Shown in pieces: positions 11,993 to 23,909 of a DNA stretch of 64,000 nucleotides (the stretch's first letter is position 1; each line of letters opens with the position of its first letter). The notes beneath the pieces are model-generated. The model ran no database searches, had not been told where the DNA came from, and saw only the letters and a program-made list of their open reading frames with translations. Made by a program: the position numbers and the translations under genes. This stretch comes from Chlorops oryzae (taxonomy: Eukaryota; Arthropoda; Insecta; Diptera; Chloropidae), in contig CM035807.1 of the NCBI GenBank assembly GCA_020466095.1, positions 34,848,039 through 34,912,038 on the forward strand, given 5' to 3'.

Positions 11993-12163
11993 ATGGCTGT
12001 GTCAGAGGAGCAAATTGAAATAATTACTGAAGAATACCAGCAAAATGAGTGTTTGTGGCAAAAGTCACACATGGACTACAAAAACAAGCATAAACAAGTA
12101 AAGAAGTTTACATCGGCTAAGCCGACTGCACACATACCTTTTCCTCAGCCTAAAATATGTTAA
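11993..12163 (+). pseudogene. MADF-like DNA-binding protein start (Harbinger ORF remnant)
   Basis: From the ATG at 11993 the first 36 residues resemble the beginning of a MADF/Myb-SANT-like domain: an acidic N-terminus, a helix ending ECLWQKSH, then MDYKNKHKQ, matching the family pattern of an aromatic C-L-W/Y segment followed by an H-x-D-Y-K-[DN]-K turn. The rest of the domain (the third helix) is replaced by unrelated residues and a stop after 56 codons. Harbinger elements carry a second, Myb/MADF-type gene whose product helps the nuclease bind DNA, and the position inside a Harbinger-type element fits that role. It is too short to be functional as a full domain. Confidence 0.55.
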
Positions 12164-12452
12164 AACATTACCTTAACAAAAATTCCTGCCGTTTTCGTTG
12201 TTCTAGCTTGGATATCTATTTTTATCTTATCTGTACTTCGATTTATCTTCTCAAACTCGAGATTATTATTAAGCACAAAATTTTAACCGTTAGAGGACAT
12301 TTTGTCTAGTTGCGCAATACTCAATTCAAAAAAGTGAAAATAAAATTTTTCCGAATTTCGCGAATGGTGGTCATGGTCAAATTTTAACCGTTAGAGGGTA
12401 TGTTACATACTCCATGCCAAACTTAATATACCCTTTCCTTCGGAAAAGGTAT
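12153..12452 (-). repeat. Fragment of a dispersed repeat with GGGTATA hairpin, nested in the Harbinger element
   Basis: Read on the minus strand, 12452 to about 12390 gives TTTTTATACC...GGGTATATTA followed by a TGTAAC word, the same layout as the start of the repeat at 46410 on the + strand. The hairpin is at about 12428-12450. AAATTTTAACCGTTAGAGG occurs twice (about 12279 and 12384). The other edge (about 12153-12210) matches 24587-24640. The fragment probably inserted into the Harbinger element after it landed. Confidence 0.5.
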
Positions 12453-13059
12453 AAAAAGAGGCAGCTTTCGAAGCCATTGCCGAAAAAACAAATTTGGAAA
12501 AGCTGGTTATAAAGGACAAATTGCATTCATTGCTCTGGAAGCTCTGGGGGTAAACCAGTGAAATGGAAGCACTTTGAATTGTTCACCTTCATTTGATAGG
12601 TCCTTCATTGAATTCTCATAAAAGGGATTTCGGTCTCCTCTAAAAAAGAAATTTGCGTGCCCAAATTGTTCGTTTTGGTTATTTTTCTATAATTTTCTAT
12701 TTCTTCCAAAATGAGCGCCGCTGCTAGAACTTTCTTTATTTATTTATTCATTTTTGCTATTTTAGGTTAAAATATGATTTTTTATACCAACTGTCAAACT
12801 TGCGGCAAGAACTTCTACTTGAATGTAAAAACCTTCAAGCAGGCAAGCTACATGTTCTAAAAAAATTGCTTCTGAAAAGCAACTTTTAGTAACGCCGTGT
12901 GGCTATGTGCCCAAGCACTTGCGTGCAAGTCATCTTTAGATTACTTTCAGGCAAGCTGCAAGCTAAAATTTACTAGCATCGTGTGGATTGGTCACGCAAG
13001 TTCTTGCACACAAGTACTAAAACTTGCCAAGCGAAAACTTGCATCGTGTAGATGGGGCC

Positions 13060-16000
13060 TTACAATATTGAGAAAATAAACAATGATTTCCAATTTTGAA
13101 TTGACAAAGACGGCATTGAAGAATAAAATTGAAAAACGACTCGGCAATGAGTGCGGAAAGAATTCGATATGGCTCATAGTAGCAGAAAAGAGAGTCAGAT
13201 ATGAGTGCGGAAGGAAATAATTCGTGATTCTAACATGGGCTGCTTCGGCATACGATTTTTGACTCATATAGAGCTACCTTCGCAAGAAAAGAAGCACACT
13301 CATTTCGGACTCGTAAATGAGCTCATTATGAGGGCTCAAACTCCGAATAAAGATGCACAAATGACTCTTTTAGGACTCCAGATGTTTGCTGTGGTTGAAG
13401 TGATTTTGGACCCGTCGAGAAATTGATCTCATTCATAAAATGCTTCAAATATTTTTCCGCAAGCCTCTTCTATGAATCAGATAGAAGACCATTTTATATA
13501 TTTCGGTGTAAGAATATTTTGCACGGAAAATATTTTCTCTTCAATTAATTCCAAAAGGCTCACGAAATCCCCCACTCTTATTCGAAGCTGAAAATATTCG
13601 CCATCGAAATCCATTTGACTTTAATGCCAACAATCCTAATTTAAGCGATAGCTAAGAGATAAGGCTAAGAAGCTCTAATTCCGATACCAACGGCAAGTTT
13701 GTATATGTATTCCTATTAGCATTCCTATTACCATTTCGATTCCCAGGCAACCCAATCCGCGACCCGATCCAATCCCATTCAATCCGATACGATCCACTCT
13801 AATCAAAATAAACCACATAAAGCTTCTGCGTCTTTCCATGCAAGAAATTATCGTTGACATTTGCAATTCAGATATACACCCCGAGCGGCACAGTAAGCAT
13901 ATGTCCTTAACACGAATTATAGTGCCACCTCAGCTAATGGTTCTGATATTAATGCGGTTACTATACCCAAATGGCGCACTGCTGCGACGGCTGCCGCCTC
14001 TACTGCCATCCCTCGAAGTCAGCAGGAACTAAAATATACCAAAAGCATTCATTGTCACATAGCTACATACATATGTACACATGTATGTATGCTACTGCCC
14101 AAATAAGTATTCCGTGCGTCCAAATGCCGTTAAGCTTAAAAAGAACTTTTCGTAAATAAGTGTATGTCGTGAACGATGTCGTACGGCGTAAGTTAATGTT
14201 TGGAAGCAATAAAGGACCACTTAGCACTGGACCTCAATATGTTTTTCTAATCCTCTGATCTGCAAACAAATGAAATAAAAACACAGAAAAATAAGAGGAA
14301 AACTTAAAAAAAAGAACAACGAAAAATAATACGAGAAAATTCTACCTTACAGTAAGTGGCTTGATTGATGATGCGTGCTCGTCATACCAAGTAAACTATG
14401 CCGGGATTGGTTACTATCATACCAATTGGATGTCGCATATCTAGAGTAATGACAACTATTGTCTGAAATGTACGTATACGAAGTCACAGTTTATGTGGAA
14501 GAAAATAGCTTGTTTATGCGAATGGCTGGATACATTTCATTCGTTTTTGCCGTTCCAACTGAATGTGTGTGGGTGTGTGTGTGCTCATTCGTTCGTTTGT
14601 GTGGCTGCTCCAAGCCACACATGATGCGGTATTCCACAAAATCCACAGTCTCAGCCGCAGCTGGCAACAAAGTTTAATGCTGAATAAACAAGAAAACGAC
14701 TCGAATTAAAAGAAGAAGAAATTCTTCATTTCAACTCTGAGTCCTGATGATGCCGCCGCTCCCCATGCTGCGACCAGACACTGCTGCGGCGATGATGTCA
14801 GAACTTTTCAAGCCATACTTTCTTCTCTTGCTGTTCTCAGGTTTCGGAATAAAGCATTTCGTTTAATTAAATTTTCTTATTTGAAAATGAAAACTTTACT
14901 ATGGAGACCGGCTCCGAACTAAGATTTCTTCTGTGTCTCTAAAAGAAAATTTAATTTATTTATTTATTTTTGTTTTTTTCGTACGTAAGGAGAAGTCCTG
15001 GTGCATTAAAAAATGAAATGAATGAGAAGAATCAAACTTTGAAGAACAAAAAAAGAAAAAAATTTGGAAAATAGATTGGTTGAAAATGAACTCTTTATAA
15101 GGAACATAATGAGAGGGATTAACACTGAATTCAGATTTAATTTCTTCTTCTCTCTAACGCCTCCTGTCTTCGTTCGAGGACAGTGTCTACTTATCTCTAT
15201 CTATCTTGGATGTTCACATCGCTTACGCCCACTGCTGTTAAGTTTCTTTGAGGTTTTTTTCTGTCTGTTTTGGGGTTCCTTCTGCTTTTTTTTCTACTAT
15301 GCTGGCTTGGGTGTCCTGCATGTCCCAATGATATCGCTACGGATATGGTCCAGGAAGGAGAGCCTACGCATTTAGCATCTTCTATGAATTTATTCGCACC
15401 GAAAAGTGGGTGTACCTACTTTCCATGCGTACCGTTGCTATAACAGGAAAAGGAAGGGAATGGTACTTAAGACGTGTCTTTTGTTCCCCTTTTCTAAGTA
15501 AATCGCGAAGTTTTTCGAATGAGTTTTTCGACTTTTCATTGAGCTTTTATGCTTAAAAGCGATGCATTGAAGGTCGTGGTGGGACGGTGTTGAAATTTTT
15601 TTCGGAAATACGTCAAAGAAAATGTGCATTTAAAAATTCTTTCTTCAGAAAACCGAGGTTAATCAAAGAAACCGCAATGCTTTGGGCAGATTTAAAACCA
15701 GCTTTCCTTGTCCAAATAATCCCCCTAATTAAATAATTTAATGCTTAAAAAGCTATTTCCAAAAAGCTGAAATAAATAAATGAATTTATAAAGAACAGAA
15801 CCAAAAGATACAGAGAGAGAGAGAGAGAGAGAGAGAGGAAAGGATAAAAATCGCTGCTTTTAACCAGAAGTGAAAAATCTGTTTGGTTCCGGTGGCGTCA
15901 AAGCGATAACGATGTTATAATGTTTTATTGTTGTTGGTGGGTTGTTGGTGGGCGTTTTTTGGTGAGAAAAGCAATTTGGTCTGAGGGTGGCTTGTGATAC

Positions 16001-17160
16001 GTCCTCATGTGTACAATAGAGCGTCGTCGACATGGCTTGACGGTTTTATTTAATGTGAAGCCTTTCATTTCGCTTTTCCCATTTTCCTTTCACCTTTCTC
16101 TCATTTTTTTCTTATTTCGTTTTTGTCGCAGTTTAATCTCATGCCGTCCGTGGATGCTTGTGCGTTGTGACTTAGTTGGAGATACGTTTGCATATGTTTC
16201 GTATGTGCTCCACGGGCATATGTTGACACGCGTGTCTGTGTATTTTGCTTTTTTGTGTTTTTTTTTTTTTAGCTTCTTTGAATGTTTTGCTCCTTTCGCA
16301 ATTCCGCTTAAGAGGTGTTTTCGCTTAATTTGATAAGTGGGTCAAACGTACACGCCCATCCGTGGTATGGACTTTATTGTGCATGCGAGAACATGTGAGC
16401 TAGGTATCTTGTTTGCACGTCCATTTCGAACAAATTTAACTTGGCGGTAAAGCGGAAAAGGATACACGAATCGTCATACAAACACAAACACACACGCTCA
16501 GCTTGTGTAACGTAATGCAATGTAAACGCTGTCAGCATTAAGTCAGAAGCGTATTCCTTCCAAAGATAACATCTCGAGCTCGGGGCCGAAAAACAACGTC
16601 AGATCCGACGTAGTGTAATGTGAATGGATTAGTGCCTCAATTCAATGATACGGGTGTATTTATAACTATAAACGTGAGAAAAAAAGATAAAAATATAAAG
16701 AGTACTTGCCTCTACGCATAGTTTACAAAAGGATCGCCTTTATGAGGGAGGAATTATATTGTTTGAGGAAAAGAAGCGGGGCCAATGAAAGCTTCTACAT
16801 TGAGTTCCTCAAAGTATGCTCATTTATATTTTTGGAGGTTTTTCGTGATAAAAGTTCTTGATTTCCTTAAAAAATATGCCCATAAAATACAGTAAGCGTT
16901 GTAATGGCTCTGAGGATCATGCTTAACTGACACCTAGCTTAACAGGGGCAGACTTTAAGTGTTTCAAACTACAAAAAGCATCTTTTCAGGTGTTGAATTC
17001 AAATAAAAAGTATGCATTAAAGAATTTATTTTACGACCTTCATAGTTAAGCGAAGGGTTTTCGAAAGCTTATGGGGTAAAGAGCTTTTGAAAATTTTTTT
17101 CATATTTTTTGTAATAGGCTTAGAGGTTACGCTTAGTCCTGATTGAGTGAATTGTAGTGA
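13060..17160. other. AT-rich DNA with GAGTC-rich start, no gene seen
   Basis: The first 370 bp continue the GAGTC/GACTC-rich block. After that there are pyrimidine-rich simple stretches (13698-13810, ATTCC/GATCC words), a (GA)n tract, and scattered open frames of 60-110 codons with no recognised domain. Direct repeats GTTGTTGGTGGG occur near 15930-15955. Confidence 0.5.
15812..15838. repeat. (GA)n microsatellite
   Basis: About thirteen uninterrupted GA units, AT-rich on both sides. Confidence 0.9.
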
Positions 17161-17680
17161 AGGCTAGGTCATTTAAGTAATGAAAATAAAATATTAATCT
17201 TACTTTAAAGCGGACTATGCCACATATTTTTGTGATAATGTTTGTAAGAACATAATGGGACATAGCTTTAGAACTACAGGAGTAAAATGATAATATCTTA
17301 TAGCAAATTAATAAAGACATCACTATCTCTAAAACTGCATCATTACTTTTCCTTCTTTTTGTGACTCCCAAAATTTTTTCCAAAAAACTACAAATAATGC
17401 CGTCTAAATTACAAACTAAATTCGTTAATTTTGTAATTTACATACATTAAGACAAAGCTTGCAAAATTTTCTTCCGATTAGAGATTAAAAACCATAAAAA
17501 ACATTGCTTTTATATCGGCCTTTGCTAAGAACTCAGAAAAGCAGAATTTGTTGGGAAAATCTGTGTAGTGCGAAATCTAAACCTTTTAGAAAAATCTGAA
17601 AAAACTCTTAAAAATATTTTAACCCATAAACCTTAGAAAAAATAATGTTTGACAATTTTTTTCTTTTTGGGGCACCTCAG
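17160..17680 (+). repeat. Dispersed AT-rich repeat, copy 1 (copy 2 at 49850-50260)
   Basis: Shared words occur in the same order and orientation in both copies: CTGCATCA(T/G)TACTTTTC, GACTCCCAAA, AAAACATTGC, GCAGAATTT, GGGAAAATC, AAATCTGAAAAAA and a CAACCCAT/TAACCCAT word. The two are diverged, with indels. I found no terminal inverted repeat or duplication, so its class is unknown; an old non-autonomous transposon is likely. Confidence 0.6.
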
Positions 17681-19903
17681 TTTGCATATGGCTAATTCCT
17701 CGAAAAAAGATCCTTAGAGTCACACCCGCACAGCCATTCAGAGCAGAAATTATGTATTTTCATTGCTGAATTGTTCTTAAAAGTTTTCATAATTATAAAT
17801 CCTTAAGAATAACATCCTGTTTGTTTTAAAAATTATGAGCTAAAGCATAAAAAAGTGATTGTGATGGGTGTGACTAAATTGAATTTCCCCCATAAATGTT
17901 TAAGAAATAATATTAGAAAATATGGCTTTTTACCTGCAGAGCTTATTTCCAGCAAAGAACGTCCAGTTCTTTAACATCCTTCTGAATATTACATACCATT
18001 TTCATGAACATACATATATTTTAAGGATTAAAGTTAAACAGTTATGGCTACCCTGATCATAGGTTTTGCGTTATATTTCGCCCAAATCACATCCATTATC
18101 GTTTTCTAATGTACGAAGTGATTTTTCGTATTGAAAATCTCTGAAACACGTTAAGCTAAGAGCTTCTGATGCCATCGCCATTGAATAAGTACTTTCGCTT
18201 GTAAGATTTTTCGTTCGTCCATTCAAACTCGTTTTCAATATAACAAAAGGAAAAGGCAAATTACATTTTAAAAGCCATTTCGATTACAAGAAAAAAGGAG
18301 CCCAAAAAAGGGGGAAAATAGAAAACGGTTGGTCCTTTGTTTCATTGCTTTCGAATTCGATTGAACGCTTCTGCTGTCCTTTTATTATTCGATTCGATTC
18401 CATTTCGTTTGATTTGATTCCATCGCCGTTGTGTTTCCTGATTACGCATACATTGTCCTACTTACTTAGTTCGTTTTCAATCAAAGTCACTTAACTCCGT
18501 TTTCTATTGGTTCGCGCTGTGCTTTGATAAGTCCGATATGGCAGGATTTGATTGCAGGATAATTGAAGCGTTTCTGTTAATGAAAAGGCAAAAATCAACA
18601 TTTCATTTCAACGGCAGAGGTTGTTTTATTCAGCTCCACCGAACGCAATGAATCCTTGCAGATCACTCGTCACTCGTCACTCATTAAGAGGCTATCACTC
18701 GGTTTCGTTTCGTTTGACGGCTTGAAGCTTTGTTTCTATCCGTCATTTTCGAATGCACGTTCTACGTTGGCCTACATTTTGCATTGTAGCTCATTGCCGA
18801 GCCTATAATCGCTTGGACGATTATGTCAGGCGGAAATGATCGAAGTAGTAGTAGTAGCAGCAGCAGTATTAGTAGTAGTGGTAGCGAGCGAACGACACAA
18901 TTAACTTGTCTGACTAAGCTTTCAGTTGATGCAACTTTCTATCTATCCGTCTAACATGGAGTGCGTGTGACTGTGCATGTTTTTGTAGGGCCGTCGCCAT
19001 ATCCTAGCTTAGTAAAGTCCAGCCTAGCCATGCGATGAAAGCGTTATTTTTTTTTTGTTTAGTGGCGCTTTTCAAAACACGGTTATGTGACCAAACGGAA
19101 ATCCGACCAGTGTTCAACATGATTCAACTAGTTCACTTCCTCTGCATTTTTCGATACGAGCCTTATGGACGCGAGAGCTCGAGTGCGTGTGCAAGTGTGT
19201 GCATGTGTGCGAGACAGTGCTTTTTTGAGTGCGATACTGTTGCCTGCGGTTTTGCTGAGCATGCTATTTTTCCGTTTATCAGTACAAATATACATGTGCT
19301 CTTATATGCGATTGTGAAGTTGTTGTTGTTGCACGTTGTTGTCGTTGGACACTTTGCAACTGTGTCAGTTAACTTCATCATTTATGCGTGCGTGTGCTTT
19401 TAGCGTCATTTACTGCGGGCTTAAACACAGTGGCTCCGAGCGTTCTCTCGGCTTAAATGAGTTTTTATGAGGTCATGCACGTCGTTTTAATCGTCATTTT
19501 CTTTTTTTACATTTTGCTCTTACCTTTAAGCTATTACGTTATTCCCATCGTTTTTCTCATTCAGTGGATATGAGGCTAACGTGCTTCTGACAATTCGTAT
19601 GGACCTTTTAACATGTCAAAGCATGAATTACTTGAGTTTATCAGCACTATTATGCTCGTGCAGGGCCTCCACGACTCTCCACGAACCCCTACGAAATGGA
19701 GAGTATTTATTTTGAAACATTTTCATTAATCAAATTCATGGTCCAGAGAGAGAGTTTTATGTGGAAAACAGAGTAGCAACGCACAGCGGGATTTCAGCGG
19801 AAAATAATATTATTCGAGCGTTCTATTTTTCTTATGTAGTGATTTCATTTAATCGAGCCTTATCTAGATCAGAAAAATCTTAAACTTTTTTCAAAAAACA
19901 TTA
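17681..19903. other. AT-rich DNA, no gene seen
   Basis: It holds an ATTCGATTCGATTCC-type stretch near 18375-18430, a triplet repeat at about 18846-18885 and CACTCGTCACTCGTCACTC near 18665-18683. Open frames are short and low in complexity. Confidence 0.5.
18846..18885. repeat. (GTA)n/(GCA)n triplet repeat
   Basis: GTAGTAGTAGTAGCAGCAGCAG with an AGTAGTAGTGGTAG tail. No long frame passes through it. Confidence 0.8.
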
Positions 19904-20032
19904 GGCCTATTCACGAGACCTCGGTATCGTGGCAAAAGTGGAAAATTTTTCAATACAAGTTGTTGTTGGAAGCTTACTAAATTTTTTCACTTTTACACTT
20001 TTGCAACGATACCGAGGTCTCGTGAATAGGCC
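19904..20032. mobile_element. 129-bp palindromic MITE flanked by TA
   Basis: The left arm starts GGCCTATTCACGAGACCTCG; the right arm is its complement, giving a near-perfect inverted repeat of about 37 bp with one mismatch (ATCGT(G/T)GCAAAAGTG). TA lies immediately outside both arms (19902-19903 and 20033-20034). The arms meet through a loop of about 55 bp, so the transcript would fold into a strong hairpin. The GGnnTATTCAC start is shared with the MITE at 48864-49031. TA duplications and such ends suggest mobilisation by a Tc1/mariner-type transposase, which is inferred. Confidence 0.85.
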
Positions 20033-23000
20033 TATTATTTTCTTATCTATAAAATGAAACTGAAGCTAGAATGTTTTTCTTCTTCGAAAAATGACAAAAA
20101 TTTTTTTAATTGTGTAAATTTATTTTCCTTTTAAGTCCAACAATGATCCTTAAATCGTAATTTTTTTGATAAAGAGTTTAATTTTTCAAATCAATTGAAG
20201 ATTATGGCACTTGAATTTAATCATGTTTACAAATGTTCATTATGGTCGGACCATTTCTTCAAGTTTTTTCCGCAAGATATTTAGATTAGAAATTAGAAAG
20301 GAAGAATATTCTTTCAAATAATTTTATTGTTATTTCAGCAATAGTTTTATTAGGTCAAAAAGCGAAAAGCTAACGAAAAACACAAAACACGAAAAAACTC
20401 TGCACAAAATGATCGAAATTGCTCATACAACGTGCATGCCACAAAATGCAATTAAAGAATCCATTATAAAATTTGGAGAATATTAAATTTTGCGAGCCTT
20501 TTTTTATTTTTCCAACGTTTTCCAACATTAAGCGCTTGAGTGTTTTTTTACTTTCCATGGAATACGAACTGAAAATGCCGAAAATTAAATTTTTGTTGCA
20601 TATTTTCTAGCGTTGCCCCTTTTGGGTAGGGAGAAAATTTGCTTTCATGCAGAAATTAAATTCCTTATTTTGTTGGTGTTTTTTGTTTTTTTTTGGAGGA
20701 CTTTTTTGGGTGCTTTATTTAACTTAAAACGGTGGCGCTAAAGCGCATTGCGAACATACAGCAATAGGGGCTACATAAGGAGCGTGTGAGGTTCCATGTT
20801 ATGCCAAAGGGGAAGTGTTAATGGGCGTTTGTGTGTGTGTGTGTGAGTATGGGTGTGAGTTCTTGCTTGTTATTGTGCACTCATTCTGAATTTTTGTAAT
20901 AACGCTTTTCAGAAGCACACACATCGATGGACCTTTCAACTGAAGCTCTCGCTTTTGTAGCAGATTGATTTTTTTTTTTTTTGTTTTTCCATGCGCGGAA
21001 TTTATTTTTTTACTTTTTTTTAAATTTATTTTTTCTCCATCATATTTTAAGCGTTTTCGCCACGACTTTAAAGTAAATGAAGCCGAAGAAGCCGGCGGAA
21101 ATGTGTTGTTCTGATTTTCATAGCATGTACAAAACAGCCATCGCAGCTATGGCTTCTCGATCCAAAGTATGAACGGAACTATTTGCAGTGAATTCTTGTT
21201 TGTAATTCGACTTCTCCTTCCATCTCTATCCCTCAATCTCTTTCTCTCGCTATCGCTCTACTGTGCCGTTTTAGCTTGCTTGCGGTATTTTCATAATGGA
21301 GTTATTTTGCATAAGGAGAATGTCTTTGTTTTGACGCCATTTCAATGAACGGGATGACGTTGATTGTTGTCGCCCGTCATGCCGCATGCTGCTCCCTCCA
21401 TGTATGCTCACCGCTCGCTGCAATCCCAGCATATAATCACGTAATAATGTGGTAAAACGTGCGCGTTGGGATAAAATTTTTTCCGTTCGTCTATTTCGAT
21501 TTTTTGTTGTTTCCGTTTTTTTTTGTCGCTTCTGCCATTCCTTTCCTCATTCGAGAGCGCGATATTCCCCCGATGGTTCCTTAGAAAATTGATGCAAAAT
21601 TAGTTTCGTTTAGATTTATAAAGTTACTCGGGGGAAAATGTTTGCGAAATTAATAATTCTTGTTGCGTTTTATGTCGCTGCAGCATAAAGAGTGGCATTG
21701 CAACAGGACACTGGGAAAGACAGAGACAGAGACAGAGAGGGTGGGGCGAGCGTGCTCTTCACCGTCGTGGGACTTATTAGGAGTGACATAATTTGAACTT
21801 AAATTTATAAGTTGCGGATTCGTTTTAATTTCCGTGGAACTCTATTATGTGCTTTCGCAACTTTAATCAGGATTCGACATTTCCATTTACGTTTTAGCGG
21901 AATTTTCTGTTGAATAATTTACGAGTGTTTAGTTTTTTATTTTCTTCATTGTTTGCAATGTCATTTGTTGCGATCTCGTTTGTATTTATGCAAGCAATTA
22001 TACCCTTTTATATTTTATTTTCATCCTCTTGATTGCTTCCTTGGAATACTTTTTTCTTTATTGCATGTTAATGAACCACGTTATTAAGCTCTTCTTTCCA
22101 TTTTTGTTTTGTTGTTAATTGCCAACAGCTGTTTTGCTACATGAAATAATTGAAATTACGGAGGCAGTGCTGTGGTCGGAGGGGAGTGTAGGGCGATATA
22201 CAGTACTGGCATGGGATAACTAATATGTTTGTAGCTCATAGATAGTTTGACCATGCAGTTTCTTGTAAGAATGAATCAAAAATGCATCTCAAAAATATTT
22301 TCAGCTCAGCTTTACTAATCAAAGGCCACTTTTTAGGCTCCGTTGGTCTAGACTGAACGTAACTTAATGGAAGAATTTGTTCAGAAAACTCGAAATTGAT
22401 GTTGAGGGGTTATTGTTTAATCATTTAAAAAATTATAAACTCTAAGTTGGGTTCGAAATCGATCGCATCAGCTTTCCAAGTTCACTTCCGGCAAAGCAGA
22501 AAAAAGGTTTTTTTCGATTGACAAAAATTAACATTTCGTAATAGATAGGCCGAACAAATATTTAGCAGTTTAAATGAATTTATTTAATTCATATTTCGAT
22601 AGAAAAAGTTATTGAGAATATGCTATGAAAAAATCATACTGAAATTCGTAGTATTAAAAAAGTTAAAGATCATTATTGTCGATGCGCCGATGTTTTTCTC
22701 GAAAAATCATTTTCTAGAGCGGTCAACGGCCTACAGACCAAACTATTTAGCTGATTGCTTTGAAATTTATATTTGTTCTTCTACTCAATAATAGTTCTCG
22801 CAGGTACCAGAATGAACTAATTTTAAAAGTATATCCTTTAAAAAAATTCAAGATATTCCACACTTTTTTTTCACATTCCGCTGATGTCGACATAAGGACA
22901 GACGTATTGAAAAATAAGTAACTCGATTTTTTTAATTTATACAAAATAAATAGCCTTTATCACTTTGACCAAAGGCCTCCCTTTTTGGTCTTATTGCTTT

Positions 23001-23900
23001 TTTACTTTAAAAAAAAAAATAAAGAAATATAATAAAAGAAAGAAAAATAATTTCTTTGTGCAGTTTAAGACACGAACAACAACATATAAAAAAAAAAAAT
23101 TTCGGCAAAAAGAGGTAAAATTTATGCGTTAACACCAGAATAACCCCTTAAGTGAAGTCAAGTTGCCTTGAGTCAAGACTAATTGAGTCTTAAGAAGTTC
23201 AAACCTCCAGCCATTTGCACGTAACTTCATTGAAAGTTCGTTGAAAGTATTGAGTTAAATCGACAAGTGCAAAGCGTTAAGAAAATCTGTTTAAGAATTC
23301 TGCTCCCTCTCTTTTTTTTTCTTAGCCCCCGTAACGTTGAAGTAGGAAATCCCTTGCGGTTGATTGCCAACAATCTTCTCATACACGTCCGTAAAGTCCT
23401 TAACAATTTCACTTTGATACTTATAAAGCTCCCCTCTTCTAAAACTCTGGTTTGAAAAATCCGAAGAATAGAAAAAGTCCTTTCCACACTCCTTGTGTTC
23501 TCAAAAGACCGTGAATGAACAACATTTCGATAGACAAGAACTAAAGACGCAGAAAAGTACTACTGACTACAATCGAGAGTCGATGTTTGAGAAAAGTTTC
23601 TTCCCATTTAAAATGTTTTCCATTTTCTATTCTCTTTGCTTGTCGTGTCCTGTCTGTCTGTGTCTGCGCATTCAATTTTGATGCTTCAGTCTTCATTTAG
23701 ATGAAATGGCCCGAAGGTCACACCTCTGCTACGCTAATTGATGGCAAGTAAACGTCTTCTTCTTCGTTGCCCTCTTCTACAACTCCCTTTTTCCATTTAC
23801 CTTCCTTTGCAGAGCAATGAAATTAAGAACATACAACTTTCCATTTTTTGTTGTGTTTTTCTTTTTTTTTGTGTTTTTTGAAGTTTTTTTTTTTTTTTTG
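20033..23900. other. AT-rich DNA, no gene seen
   Basis: Poly-T/A tracts and a short (GT)n run near 20831-20844. Open frames are 60-90 codons, not recognised. No convincing splice-bounded exon and no complete transposon were found. Confidence 0.5.
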
Positions 23901-23909
23901 GTTTTATTA

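Larger units (their letters stand above)
11669..13059 (+). mobile_element. PIF/Harbinger-type element with TTA duplication
   Basis: The ends are GGCCCCATCTACACGATGC and its exact complement (13041-13059). The inverted repeat continues through AAGTTTTC(A/G)CTTGGCAAG, about 37 bp in all with one mismatch. TTA flanks both ends (11666-11668 and 13060-13062), the 3-bp TWA duplication typical of PIF/Harbinger. CTTGCAAG/CTTGCATG-like words recur in both subterminal regions. The interior carries a MADF-like coding remnant on the + strand (11993) and a fragment of another repeat (about 12153-12450). At 1391 bp it is too short for the two-gene autonomous form, and no DDE nuclease is seen: an internally deleted copy. 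Confidence 0.88.

Noticed and set aside
16007..16333. 108-codon hydrophobic + frame
   Set aside because: Composition follows T-rich DNA; there is no signal for a real membrane protein beyond phenylalanine/leucine runs.
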